Positions 35,001 to 41,221 of a DNA stretch of 60,000 nt are shown here, piece by piece; the stretch's first letter is position 1, and each line of letters begins with the position of its first letter. The position numbers and the translations under genes were made by a program. The notes beneath the pieces were generated by a model. It saw only the letters and a list, made by a program, of their open reading frames with translations. It searched no databases and had not been told where the DNA came from. This stretch comes from Owenia fusiformis (taxonomy: Eukaryota; Annelida; Polychaeta; Sabellida; Oweniidae), in contig CAIIXF020000009.1 of NCBI GenBank assembly GCA_903813345.2, positions 25,520,740-25,580,739 on the forward strand, given 5' to 3'.

Positions 35001-37070
35001 AGATGAATGGTTTGTTATGTTTGTTTATATTGGAGCATGTACCATGTTAAAAACAAGGGGATGGGAGGTGCTTTCTTCTTACCTCTCTTTTCTGCCAAAT
35101 GTTTAATTCCTGAGCAGAATTCTTCAAAACTAATTCGTCCACTTTTGTCCTGATCTAGTAATGTCACAATCGACTTGATCTCCTGCAATGATGAGAGGTG
35201 TTAAATTCAATAACATTTATTTCTATAATCAGAATAAATTTGTTATGCAGATTCTACTATGAGTAATCCACAGATGGCCATTTAAAAACACAACTGCAAT
35301 ATACAGGAAAATACATAAAAACGAAAGTAAGATTTTCAAATGTTTAAACTTACAAATATTTCTGATGTTGAAGTACAGAAAGTCAGAATATAAAGACAAT
35401 TTTAACTTGAGTATAAAAAACACTGTGTTAAGCAAAACTATTGATTAGATTTTGAGAAAATATTTGGTTTTTAACTAAATTCATACTTTCCCTGTAAAAG
35501 CACAAGCCTGCTGTCAACATTAATAGCGAAGTCACTACCAGTTGTTCAGAACCACTATTAACTTAATAGTGCTAGTATCTTAATAGAAATTTGCATTTAA
35601 TCGCAATAAACTTTTTTCTGTTGTTCAAAACAAATTTTAATTACAATTAAGGTTTTTCGCAATTAACTTAATAGTGAAAGCGCAATTAACTTAAGAAACT
35701 TAAAAGTACACTTAAGCAGGTTATTTAAGATGGATGCTCAATTTGGCAGACTATATGGTGTGAACTAATTCAATCATTCTTAATTTCACTATAGGCTTAA
35801 TAGTACATTTAACAATTAGTTAATTTTGAAATTAAAATGCTTTGAACAACAGAATTTAAAATTGAAATTAACTTATTGTAATTAGACTGAAAATTAAGTT
35901 AATTGCAATTACGTTATTAGTGGTTCTGAACAACTGGGCCAAGACTGAAAGGTTAGGTTTATCCATTAAATATTAACGAAGATACTTTTAAGTATTGGTA
36001 ATATCATGGGCTTTCAACTAGAAAATTGAAAGCCCATGGTAATATCAACCATGGGCTTTCAACTAGATGAAAGCCCATGTATCAACCAACCACCCTTCTT
36101 TCTTTGTGTTTTCACTTTCATTCCTGAGAGTCCATTGACTTTACATAACAATGAAACTGAACTGATATTACCATGGCATTTCTCTTGAAAGCCCATGATA
36201 TAACCTACCTGGTTGATTTTCAATGAACTTCCCTTCCCGACCTACACAAGCACGGGAACAAGAGCTCACCCTCCCCCGATCACTGTGTGGAGGGGATGTG
36301 TTCATCACGTGCCTGGGATCGTAGACAGTGCAGGGGCGTAGTGGACAGAGGACTATAATTCTACATGTTCACGTACAAGTTTTAAAAAAAAGTGTTTCTA
36401 ACCTCCCTAATACCCTGCGCGCAGAGTCTAGTTATAAACTACCCTCTGCCTAATTAACTACATTACAGTTTAGCAGCCCCACCCCCAAGACCGATCACAT
36501 CTACCACGCTGACCTATTCTCAACCAATCAGTGAGCTGGAAGGAACAAGTGCTAAATGCGTGCACAATAGTTATGCAATTGTGTCAGAGAAAATGACCAT
36601 ATAGAAAGTCGTCCTCATTTCGACGACGAACTCTGATTAGTCTGGTGAGTTCAGAGATTAATTAAAAACTGAAAGAGTGAAGACGAAGCTCTCTTTTGAG
36701 AAGCAAAGTCAAACAAATGCAAAGGACACCTCCCTGAAGGCAATGCCAATGATTCAGAATCCGAATGGTCTATTGAATTGATTTAGTTGTCGTGTTTGTC
36801 CACTAGTTACGACACAGTGAAAATTCAATGATACCATTGTGTGATTCACAATTACAGCAATATTACGAAAACCATCCCACAAATTACATCTTAGTTAGTA
36901 AACCATGAAAATAGATTTTGAAAAACATTCACCTGATTTCCTTCAGAATCACCAAAATGTTCACTGGCCAAATTCACAAAATGGTCAACTGAAATAAAGC
37001 CTTTTTTCTCCACATCACATACGTTAAATACAGTTCTAAGTTGATCTACATATTCATCCGTTATTTCCAT
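7918..37070 (-). CDS. RAB11FIP4: Rab11 family-interacting protein 3/4-like (Nuf/arfophilin type)
   Basis: The product should be a dimeric effector that binds GTP-Rab11 (and in this class Arf GTPases) on recycling endosomes and acts in endosome positioning and cytokinesis. Exons, read on the minus strand, are 37070-36933, 35182-35083, 30490-30405, 27538-27369, 26876-26775, 21435 or 21408 to 21338, 18336-18228, 17571-17468, 16960-16870, 16260-16211, 15681-15600, 15225-15088, 14628-14488, 13933-13793 and 8049-7918. Nearly all have GT-AG borders and matching phases. The order is two EF-hands, an acidic Ser-rich linker, a long coiled coil, and a C-terminal FIP Rab11-binding domain (LRQYVDRIL, then NPSLLEI). 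One junction does not match: 26775 leaves phase 2, while the 21.4-kb exon enters in phase 0. Either an exon is missed or the 21.4-kb exon is an alternative first exon. FIP3 and FIP4 are vertebrate paralogs, so this is probably their single pre-duplication ortholog. Confidence 0.9.
8272..8410. mobile_element. Short member of the GTCACCAC hairpin element family
   Basis: One end reads GGCATTAACATGCAAAATGT and the other is a hairpin, ATGTCACCACTTCTGGTGGCGACAT. The same two ends, in the opposite order, bound the large array at 47200-48620. A degenerate copy lies at 17340-17455, and one end alone at about 38738-38760. Confidence 0.6.
8489..8903. mobile_element. 415-bp MITE with about 60-bp inverted ends and TTA duplication
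   Basis: The left end (GGGGAGGCATCAAAAGTTCG, continuing to the G-tract near 8541-8556) is repeated inverted at the right end up to 8903. TTA flanks both sides (8486-8488 and 8904-8906). A 3-bp TWA target and G-rich tips are the pattern of PIF/Harbinger elements. There is no ORF. Confidence 0.8.
9784..9945. mobile_element. CAGTAAAAC element copy B (pogo/Tigger-like MITE)
   Basis: It begins CAGCAAAACCTATC and ends GGGTTTTACTG, with TA on both sides. It is 162 bp long with no ORF. Confidence 0.72.
10821..11455. mobile_element. Foldback element with about 220-bp inverted arms
   Basis: The left arm (from CTTGAAGGAATATTCCTTGC to about 11040) is the imperfect reverse complement of the right arm (about 11220-11455, ending CAAGGAATATTCCTTTAAAATCAAGG in two overlapping parts). 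Matching landmarks are ATGGTAGCTATAA and TTATAGCTACCAT, and GAAGTGATGTCATAGACTC and GAGTTGATGACATCACTTC. The spacer is about 190 bp. The ORF at 11319-11705 is only a translation of the right arm and flank. Confidence 0.78.
11965..12060 (-). mobile_element. Solitary end of the TTAC-type element
   Basis: Read on the minus strand this begins TTAC, CCCCTATCACACCAAACTAG, and follows the end of the 1388-2115 element for about 100 bp at roughly 90 percent identity (estimated by eye). The partner end is not visible nearby, so it is a solo or truncated copy. Confidence 0.65.
12900..13605. repeat. Three-unit tandem repeat of about 240-270 bp
   Basis: The block starting TATATACGAACTGTACATG recurs near 12920, 13190 and 13430. 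Each is followed by CTATTCAGATCTAAAGTAAA, a GAAGTTGAAGATTAATGAG segment and AGCTACCAACAAAGAATATA. The first unit has an extra duplication of the ATTCAGATCTAAAGTAAACAT word. The overlapping ORFs at 12849-13614 are translations of this array, not genes. Confidence 0.85.
13793..13933 (-). CDS. RAB11FIP4: RAB11FIP exon 14: segment before the Rab11-binding domain
   Basis: Flanked by TTTTCAG|GAGAAC and GATGAG|GTAAGA; 141 bp, phase 0. It encodes ENKMLKDQNEDLNAHLLANS and ends SLAAEIDDLSKDE, the pattern that directly precedes the Rab11-binding domain in FIP3 and FIP4. Confidence 0.9.
14488..14628 (-). CDS. RAB11FIP4: RAB11FIP exon 13: coiled coil
   Basis: The exon is 141 bp and symmetric in phase 0. 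LLDELSRELEDLRKYKLNNE and the later GELETEIQRLHA match the arrangement of FIP4, where a helix rich in EDLRKEL is followed by a Gly/Ser/Arg-rich break and a second helix. Confidence 0.87.
14734..14894. mobile_element. CAGTAAAAC element copy C (pogo/Tigger-like MITE)
   Basis: It begins CAGTAAAACCTATACAAG and ends TTTACAGGTTTTACTG, with TA on both sides. It is the cleanest of the six copies, 161 bp long, in the RAB11FIP intron between exons 12 and 13. Confidence 0.8.
15088..15225 (-). CDS. RAB11FIP4: RAB11FIP exon 12: coiled coil
   Basis: The exon is 138 bp and symmetric in phase 0, between ATTCCAG|GAGAAA and GGCCAG|GTAAGA. It encodes EKGLLQDKLIESRQMLSTLA followed by a charged helix ending QERTVNGQ. 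Skipping it would keep the frame. Confidence 0.84.
15600..15681 (-). CDS. RAB11FIP4: RAB11FIP exon 11: coiled coil
   Basis: Flanked by ATTGCAG|TTTAAA and AAAAGG|GTATGT, it encodes LKHIESEYSNLKEEAPRLKS and DVDRLKR in frame. The donor is GTATGT rather than GTAAGT, still an acceptable site. Confidence 0.82.
16211..16260 (-). CDS. RAB11FIP4: RAB11FIP exon 10: short coiled-coil exon
   Basis: A 50-bp exon between TTTTTTCAG|GCTCGA and TTAAG|GTAAAG encodes ARQDREKDQEIEALTLR. It is too short for ORF finders, but phase and heptad pattern fit both neighbours. Confidence 0.82.
16870..16960 (-). CDS. RAB11FIP4: RAB11FIP exon 9: coiled coil
   Basis: Flanked by TTTGTAG|GGTCCA and ATCATG|GTAAAT. It encodes VHMLEEQLTHVELKSQDRLE followed by EEQKRNRDIM, in frame with exon 8 and phase 0 at its end. 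Confidence 0.84.
17468..17571 (-). CDS. RAB11FIP4: RAB11FIP exon 8: start of coiled coil
   Basis: Flanked by TTGTAG|TTTAAA and GAGCG|GTAAGT, phase 0 in and 2 out. The heptad-like sequence FKRLENQVVSLTENQQKNES continues with LKDDNQFLVER, typical of the dimerising coiled coil of FIP proteins. Confidence 0.84.
18228..18336 (-). CDS. RAB11FIP4: RAB11FIP exon 7: Ser-rich segment before the coiled coil
   Basis: The acceptor ATTTCAG|CCAACT and donor GATAAG|GTAGAT give 109 bp. The frame encodes QLYRSGGASGHSRKPSSGSD, then EIFENIDDNFYQLNDK. The acceptor and its intron side are part of a tandem duplication (see 18325-18448). Confidence 0.83.
18325..18448. repeat. Tandem duplication covering a splice acceptor
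   Basis: TATAGAGTTGGCTGAAATAC at 18325 recurs as TATAGAGTTGGGTGAAATAC at 18401, and the match continues through AGACATGAATCACACACTTG. The unit is 76 bp. The first copy holds the RAB11FIP exon 7 acceptor (CAG on the minus strand). In the second copy the AG has become AC. Confidence 0.8.
20957..21183. mobile_element. CAGTAAAAC element copy D (pogo/Tigger-like MITE)
   Basis: It begins CAGTAAAACTGTCAGTTG and ends CAGGGTTTTACTG followed by TA. It carries a partial internal duplication (the block with TTGAACACCTCTG appears twice), which makes it longer than its relatives. Confidence 0.65.
21338..21435 (-). CDS. RAB11FIP4: RAB11FIP exon 6, possibly an alternative first exon
   Basis: The coding frame MDSDSGYSEYSSHSKKISSS runs to a strong donor, GCCAA|GTAAGT, and splices to AAC-CAA-CTC, giving ISSSALANQLYRSGG, which resembles the conserved Ser-rich segment before the coiled coil. 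The only acceptor that keeps the frame open is TTATAG|TAC at 21435, phase 0, with a stop codon directly upstream of it. An in-frame ATG at 21406-21408 could start a short isoform of 352 aa (coiled coil plus Rab11-binding domain, without EF-hands). Confidence 0.72.
21425..21640. repeat. Cluster of GTCCAGGxTACTA words
   Basis: GTCCAGG or a one-base variant followed by xTACTA or xTTCTA occurs about seven times here at irregular spacing, and once inverted (TATCCTGGATACC). It overlaps the 5' side of RAB11FIP exon 6. Confidence 0.55.
22000..26690. other. Long intron of the RAB11FIP gene
   Basis: This AT-rich intron has no firm coding exon. Two structures stand out: the short inverted-repeat element at 24084-24290 and an unusually GC-rich, open minus-strand segment at 25718-25802 discussed among the findings. 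Confidence 0.5.
24084..24290. mobile_element. 207-bp MITE with CAGTGATCTCC ends
   Basis: CAGTGATCTCCACAG at the left is mirrored by CTGGGGAGATAACTG at the right. ACATA occurs directly outside both ends. Internal GGTGGGTGCA words and GCGCCCACTTGG are also inverted relative to each other. There is no ORF. Confidence 0.6.
26775..26876 (-). CDS. RAB11FIP4: RAB11FIP exon 5: NEEQFEDFGE acidic block
   Basis: The acceptor TTTTTCCAG|CCAAAA joins exon 4 in frame. The peptide SENEEQFEDFGEANIDSDSQ matches the acidic segment found before the coiled coil in FIP3/FIP4 proteins. The best donor, AATGG|GTAGGT, leaves phase 2 and does not match the acceptor of the exon near 21.4 kb, so the connection downstream is unresolved. 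Confidence 0.8.
27369..27538 (-). CDS. RAB11FIP4: RAB11FIP exon 4: acidic linker
   Basis: The acceptor TTTGCAG|ACTAAC and donor AAATA|GTAAGT give 170 bp, phase 0 in and phase 2 out. The translation is acidic and Ser/Thr-rich (TMTDEEASTLTSF, NSEDDGDSAISSK) with no domain. Confidence 0.82.
27562..27740. mobile_element. CAGTAAAAC element copy E (pogo/Tigger-like MITE)
   Basis: It begins CAGTAAAACCTGTTAAGTGG after TA. The right end (AAGTTTCACCG) has diverged. It lies just outside RAB11FIP exon 4, 23 bp before the acceptor on the minus strand. Confidence 0.65.
29338..30036 (+). CDS. ApaH-like phosphatase (ALPH), intronless; start interrupted by a stop codon
   Basis: The frame is a metallo-phosphatase of the PPP superfamily, close to bacterial ApaH (Ap4A hydrolase). 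Eukaryotic ALPHs act on mRNA caps in trypanosomes; the animal role is unknown. All catalytic blocks are present: GDIHGC at 29377, GDMVNKGP at 29485, GNHED at 29569, a VVHAG block near 29707, and WKGPEHVFYGHDSRRG followed by GLDTGCVKG near the C-terminus. The NKGP and GLDTGC motifs point to ALPH rather than PP1 or PP2A. The 232-codon frame has no upstream ATG of its own. The well-placed ATG at 29311 reaches TAA at 29335 after eight codons, in the same frame. So it is a recent pseudogene, or starts from an unseen 5' exon or a non-ATG codon (a GTG lies at 29455, but after GDIHG). It lies antisense in RAB11FIP intron 3. An AATAAA is seen near 30222. Confidence 0.82.
   Translation, partial: DAYKTKDKRILIIGDIHGCLDEFQELLQKADVLDNERQQVKQDCIVILAGDMVNKGPKCFETVKYIQTLGPNLYCIRGNHEDLVIKELPIKPASHWAKKLSKQDLIFLGNMPYTLALPALNVIVVHAGLFSGIPIQKQTIRVMTWTRNIITNDAGQPLVSLDHDRNGCHWGELWKGPEHVFYGHDSRRGHDEEGNPIIQRHEYCTGLDTGCVKGICLKECLSVKQNHMDKVK
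30405..30490 (-). CDS. RAB11FIP4: RAB11FIP exon 3: Ser/Glu-rich linker
   Basis: The acceptor TTTTCAG|AGCATT and donor TCT|GTAAGT give 86 bp that join exon 2 in phase. It encodes a disordered linker with PEGSIGSNDTLIPEEDTLSS. The ALPH phosphatase frame lies on the opposite strand in the next intron. Confidence 0.82.
31580..31830 (-). promoter_or_regulatory. Candidate internal promoter of the RAB11FIP gene
   Basis: This island is richer in CG dinucleotides than its surroundings. On the minus strand it carries CCAAT in context ATAACCAATTTGG, GCGCGC, CACGTG and a CRE-like TGACGTAT within 80 bp. It lies about 1.1 kb upstream of exon 3. The evidence is motif content only. Confidence 0.35.
32332..32956. 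mobile_element. 625-bp MITE with about 110-bp inverted ends and TA duplication
   Basis: The left end CAGGGTGTTTCATAATGACT, followed by GTCCCCCCATC, is mirrored at the right, and similarity continues inward to TTCTGGACTTAT about 110 bp from each tip. TA flanks both ends. The tip and the target suggest a mariner/Tc1-type origin. A solitary right end is at about 54610-54649. Confidence 0.8.
33309..33399. mobile_element. 91-bp inverted-repeat element with poly-G core
   Basis: AGTCTAGCTACAAG at the left is mirrored by CTTCTAGCTAGACT at the right. Between them are a CACACGCGTGTG palindrome and a run of about 15 G. Confidence 0.5.
35083..35182 (-). CDS. RAB11FIP4: RAB11FIP exon 2: canonical second EF-hand
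   Basis: The acceptor TGCAG|GAG is in phase 0. The translation EIKSIVTLLDQDKSGRISFE contains a complete 12-residue calcium loop with D1, D3, S5, G6, I8 and E12. The donor is AGAG|GTAAGA, phase 1. It is the best-conserved part of the N-terminus. Confidence 0.9.
35539..35936. mobile_element. 398-bp MITE with nested inverted repeats
   Basis: The outer ends CAGTTGTTCAGAACCACTAT are inverted copies of each other. Inside is a second pair, CTGTTGTTCAAAACAAATTT against AAATGCTTTGAACAACAG. The interior is made of AATTAA/TTAATAG words. It lies in RAB11FIP intron 1. Confidence 0.72.
36004..36200. repeat. Cluster of ATGGGCTTTCAA hairpins
   Basis: Two full palindromes (ATGGGCTTTCAACTAG, then TTGAAAGCCCATGG) lie at about 36007-36039 and 36050-36080, and a half unit near 36187. 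Further copies are a half unit at 38331-38342 and a full hairpin at 55145-55179. Confidence 0.65.
36230..36650. promoter_or_regulatory. GC-richer segment in RAB11FIP intron 1
   Basis: This stretch has more CG than its flanks, with CACGTG near 36307 and a CCAAT box (CAACCAATCAGTG) near 36523. It has no convincing coding exon. It could be an enhancer or alternative promoter; support is weak. Confidence 0.25.
36933..37070 (-). CDS. RAB11FIP4: RAB11FIP exon 1: start codon and first EF-hand
   Basis: The exon encodes 46 residues beginning MEITDEYVDQLRTVF. An EF-hand-like loop follows (DVEKKGFISVDH). Its last position is His instead of Glu or Asp, so calcium binding is probably weak, as is usual for the first EF-hand in this family. 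The donor is CAG|GTGAAT, phase 0. A transcript could begin further upstream, since no promoter is visible close by. Confidence 0.85.
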
Positions 37071-39229
37071 TGTATTCCATTACCAACACATGTACTGTTA
37101 TCCAGTAACTTTGAAGTAAAATCGACATAAAATTTCTATTTTTCAGAAAGTGTTTATCATTTTGACTCGTCACATCTAAGGTGTATCAGACTTCGAAGTA
37201 GAAAGTAGTTTCAAGTAAAATTGAATTATTACATATCGAAAGAAGACCACTTGATATTGTATTGGTTGAATCAAATACAAGTAAATTTTCAAGTATTATA
37301 AACATACAACAACATTATTATTATTCTATCTTGTTCCATTTTACATTTGAAATTTAGCGGAGTGATATATATAAAATAGTCCTCTACATGATTTACTTGA
37401 CATCTATTGAGTATAATTACAACTATGGGAGTGTTGTATTTGATTTTCATTGAGATGCATCATTGATGGCCATGCAAATGAACAAAATAATTTGTAGTAA
37501 TGGTATTTTCGCTGGGTTATTTTCCTAAAAATTCCAACAGTTCTGACTTCAATCCAGGATAATTCTTTGATTTTTAAGGTTATCTGGAATGTGGACAAAT
37601 CGATTAACATCCCTTTGACCATTTTTACATCTTATATTTTTGATTGATAAAGAAATAATTCAGTTTTTTCAGTTGTTTTACAAGAGAAGCAATGGCATAC
37701 TTGTTGAAAAGATGTTAAATGGTCTCATTTAGAATGAAGAACTGATGAGACTATGCCAATGTCGGTGTCAAACATAGGTAACGAAGAGGATGGGTTTGGA
37801 ACAAGATAAATGTAAGGGCCTGATGCATCAAGTTTCTGTAAGAGCGTTATCCTTTGTTAAAAATTGATATCAATAGATAAAACGAATTAATTAATTTCCT
37901 AAATTTATTTTATAAAAATCAATTTCATTATTCCAGTAATAAAATACAAAATGTGTATCAACAAATTGATCTTGTTTTAATTAAAAGTTATATTTAAAAT
38001 AGTTATAAGCATACATGTATATCTTTAAAAGATGATTACAAAATCAAAACATTTGCAGTTCAATATCTGTGCTAAAGGTAGAATCAGACGATAGAGAGCA
38101 ACTTTGACAAAAATCATGTATAATATAAAACTGAACTAAAAATTGGTTACCATGGTAACATGAGAACTAAACTAGAACTTAAATCCATGAGGTAAGTACG
38201 CCTTTGTGATAGATCCTGATATCCAAATGCCTTTCACTATGTTCTATATCAAAAGCATTACAAGAATGGTAAGGTAAGTACAGTAAACAATATTTTCGCT
38301 AAAAAGGCCCTGATTATGAGTTTGCTAGTTGAAAGCCCATGGTTTCAATTTTTTCTATTTTATTTCTTATACCATAATATACCTTGCAAAGTCATAATAA
38401 CCTGTATGTAACTTGTACCATCAATGGTAACAAACCTTATTTTCTGTAAAGATGAAAGCTTGGAAAAAATTCCTCACATAATTAGTAAAGTTAGTAAAGA
38501 AATCAGAAGGAGATATGATTTTCAAACATCATGTCATTTGCTCTGTGAGCAATTTGTTTCGAGCTTTGGTATTTTCAGGAAAGTAGCTTTGTAACAATGA
38601 CAGAATCCATTGATTGTGGAAATTACAAGCTGTTACTATTTTTAGGGTTTGTAGAAAATACCAGGTACCGGGTACCTGGTAGTAAATCCTCCATGCTGGG
38701 TTCAAACTTTTCTACAAACCCCAATTTTTAGACAAGGCATTAACATGCAAAATGTCATTAGCTATTTTAAAGACATAGTACAATCAAGAGAGGTTGGAAA
38801 ACTAAAAATTATTGGAATAGTCATGGACTTCAAATAACTGATTAGAAGTCCATGGAACAGTCCATGAGTATATTGAGAATATCATTAACCAACTTTTCTT
38901 TATGGTCTTTAGTCATGGTAAAATGCCAGATCCACTACTAAAATAATACATACATATAGTCGTTATCATGCTCTAAAAGCTTTGATAAATGTAGTCATGA
39001 AAATCTGTGACTTAAAATATGGTAGTCTCAGTGAAAATATACATTAAATCATGATATTGCAATTTGTATACTATAACACATTTCATGCATACTCATTACA
39101 GTATACTTTATACATAGGACGTGCTGGACAGGTGGATATTGCATTCATTTGTTTATTGTCATCATTCATTGATCTGTATTCTCGCTTTGTGTGTAACACA
39201 TCATGTGCATGATAATAAATTTTGTGTAA
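37071..39229. other. Intergenic region upstream of the RAB11FIP start
   Basis: No coding exon is seen. The RAB11FIP promoter should lie here, but no distinct core element can be chosen in the AT-rich sequence. It contains the 77-bp inverted repeat at 38645-38721 and a GAAAGCCCATGG half-hairpin at about 38333. Confidence 0.5.
38645..38721. repeat. 77-bp inverted repeat
   Basis: GGGTTTGTAGAAAA is mirrored by TTTTCTACAAACCC. The core contains a second palindrome, ACCAGGTACCGGGTACCTGGT. ATTTTTAG-like sequence flanks both sides. Confidence 0.65.
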
Positions 39230-39239
39230 GAATTTTGTG

Positions 39240-39925
39240 TAAAATAGAGTATACAAGACTTGCATGAACATGTTCTCTGCAGGATTTGCATAAATACTTT
39301 GTAAGTAAGTAAGACTTGCATGAATATATGTATGCAAGACTTGCATGAATGAATGTTAACTTGCATGAAAATGTTCTTTGCAAGACTTGCATACATGTAT
39401 TGTATGTAAGACTTTCATGAATAAATTGTATGTAAGACTAGCATGAATGTATCATATGTAAAACTTGCATAAATATATTACATGCAAGACTTGGATGGAA
39501 GTATTGTATGTAAGACTTGCATGAATATATTGTTTGCAAGACTTGCATGAATGTATTGTATGTAAGATTTGCATGAATATATTGTATGTAAGACTTGCAT
39601 GAATGTATTGTATGTGAGACTTGCATGAATATATTGAATGCAAGACTTGCATGAATGTATTGTATGTGAGACTTACATGAATATATTGTATGCAAGACTT
39701 GCCTGAATGTATTGTATGTGAGACTTACATGAATATATTGTATGCAAGACGCATGAATGTATTGTATGTAAGATTTGCATTAATATATTGTATGTAAGAC
39801 TTGCATGAATGTATTGTATGCAAGACTTGCACGAATGTATTGTATGTAAGATTTGCATGAATATATTGTATGTAAGACTTGCATGAATATATTATATGTA
39901 AGATTTGCATGAACGTATTGTATGA
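39240..39925. repeat. Minisatellite, about 26-bp unit, roughly 25 copies
   Basis: The unit is close to TGTATGTAAGACTTGCATGA plus ATATAT or ATGTAT. GCAAGACTTGCAT variants are near-palindromic. The many minus-strand ORFs here that repeat Cys-Lys-Ser and Ile-His-Ala words are translations of the array. It lies about 350 bp beyond the stop codon of the PH-domain gene. Confidence 0.92.
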
Positions 39926-40278
39926 AATTATTCATGCCTTGGCGTGTTTACAAGCTTTAAATTTTTTACATATTTCTAGACACATTTCTAACAGTAAGGA
40001 CTTGCTCATTTTCATTTTCATTATAACTTATCTTCTGTACTTCCAATATTCAATTTTGACATGTTGGCAGTAAGAACAATGAAATGGGGGGGGGGGGGTA
40101 GGGGTGCCAATAAACGAATGTATGAAAATTTTCTTTTGATAGGAAGAGCAAATGATTTGCACATTATTTAATGTTAGGGCCTAGTCTTTTAAAATAGATT
40201 GTTCAAAATAGAATGACCCTATTATATACACATATCACAATACATTATATGTATTCTATAATCATATATGTTGCACAG

Positions 40279-41221
40279 CTAACTCTCAAGAGTAGCAAGA
40301 TATTCTTTTAGTTTGGCGACTGCATTGCCTTTGAGTTCTTTGATCCTTACAGAGGCATACATTTCAGATTGGCCCCTATTGTTCTTGAGAAATTCTTTCA
40401 ACTCAGCAAATGCAGTGGAACTAAATGGTCCTTCATTTGTCGAAACTTTGTCATTTGTTGCTTTAATATCAATAGGTTTAGGCTCAAATGTTAGGACGTT
40501 TTCATACATTTCTTGGAAGAAAGCATCATCGACTTCTTCAACATCTTCTTTCTTTGATGGTGCAAAGTCATCTATGTCTGCATATATACTGCCACGAAGT
40601 TCTTCCACGACATCGGGCTCCAGTTCTCCATATAAATCATCTATATATGCAGACAGTGTGGTTCCATTGGGGCTCAATGTGTCACCATATATATCATCGA
40701 AAACCTCAACAGCATCATCATATTCTTCCTCCATAGACATACTTTTGATCCTCGATACAACCCTAGTTTCGTCATATGAAACATCCTCAATTTCCCCATA
40801 AATGTTGTCCTCCTCAGGTTCAACATTTCTGGACTGTCTCATTTGAACAGGAGTAGATATATCCACTATTTCTCCATATTCAGCCTCCTCACTGTGTTCA
40901 GTTTTAAGAGCGGCTACATCTTCATATGTATCAATGGGTTCAGTTTTAGGAGAAGCTACATCTTCATATGTATCGCCATTCTGAGGTGGAACATTTTCAC
41001 TTTTTTTAGTACCTGGAGCTCTCTGTGGGATTGTAGGGGGTGTTACTTTTGGTCTTGAAGTTTCTGGAATTTTTGGGGGTGCTACATTCGGCTTGGGGGA
41101 CAAGGGGGTAGTTCCTGGACTCGACTGTGATGAAAATTGGAATTTTGTTCCATTATTTGGAGATATTGGTGTTTTGGGACCAGGGGAAGACATGGAGTCC
41201 TCATAAACATCATTGTCTTGC
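40279..41221 (-). CDS. PH-domain gene exon 5: tyrosine-rich tail and stop
   Basis: The acceptor is ATTTCAG|GCAAGA, so the open frame begins QDNDVYEDSMSSPGPKTPIS, nine residues before the internal Met at 41193. The 304 residues from that Met run through the Pro-rich and acidic Tyr-rich regions and end in a helical, charged tail (ELKGNAVAKLKEYLATLES). The plus-strand ORFs in this interval are shadows of this exon. Confidence 0.88.

Noticed and set aside
39083-39910. Several minus-strand ORFs rich in Cys-Lys-Ser and Ile-His-Ala
   Set aside because: They are translations of the 26-bp minisatellite in different frames.
40313-41058. Plus-strand ORFs of 71-162 aa
   Set aside because: They are shadows of the tyrosine-rich exon on the minus strand, which has coherent splice sites and a PH domain upstream.
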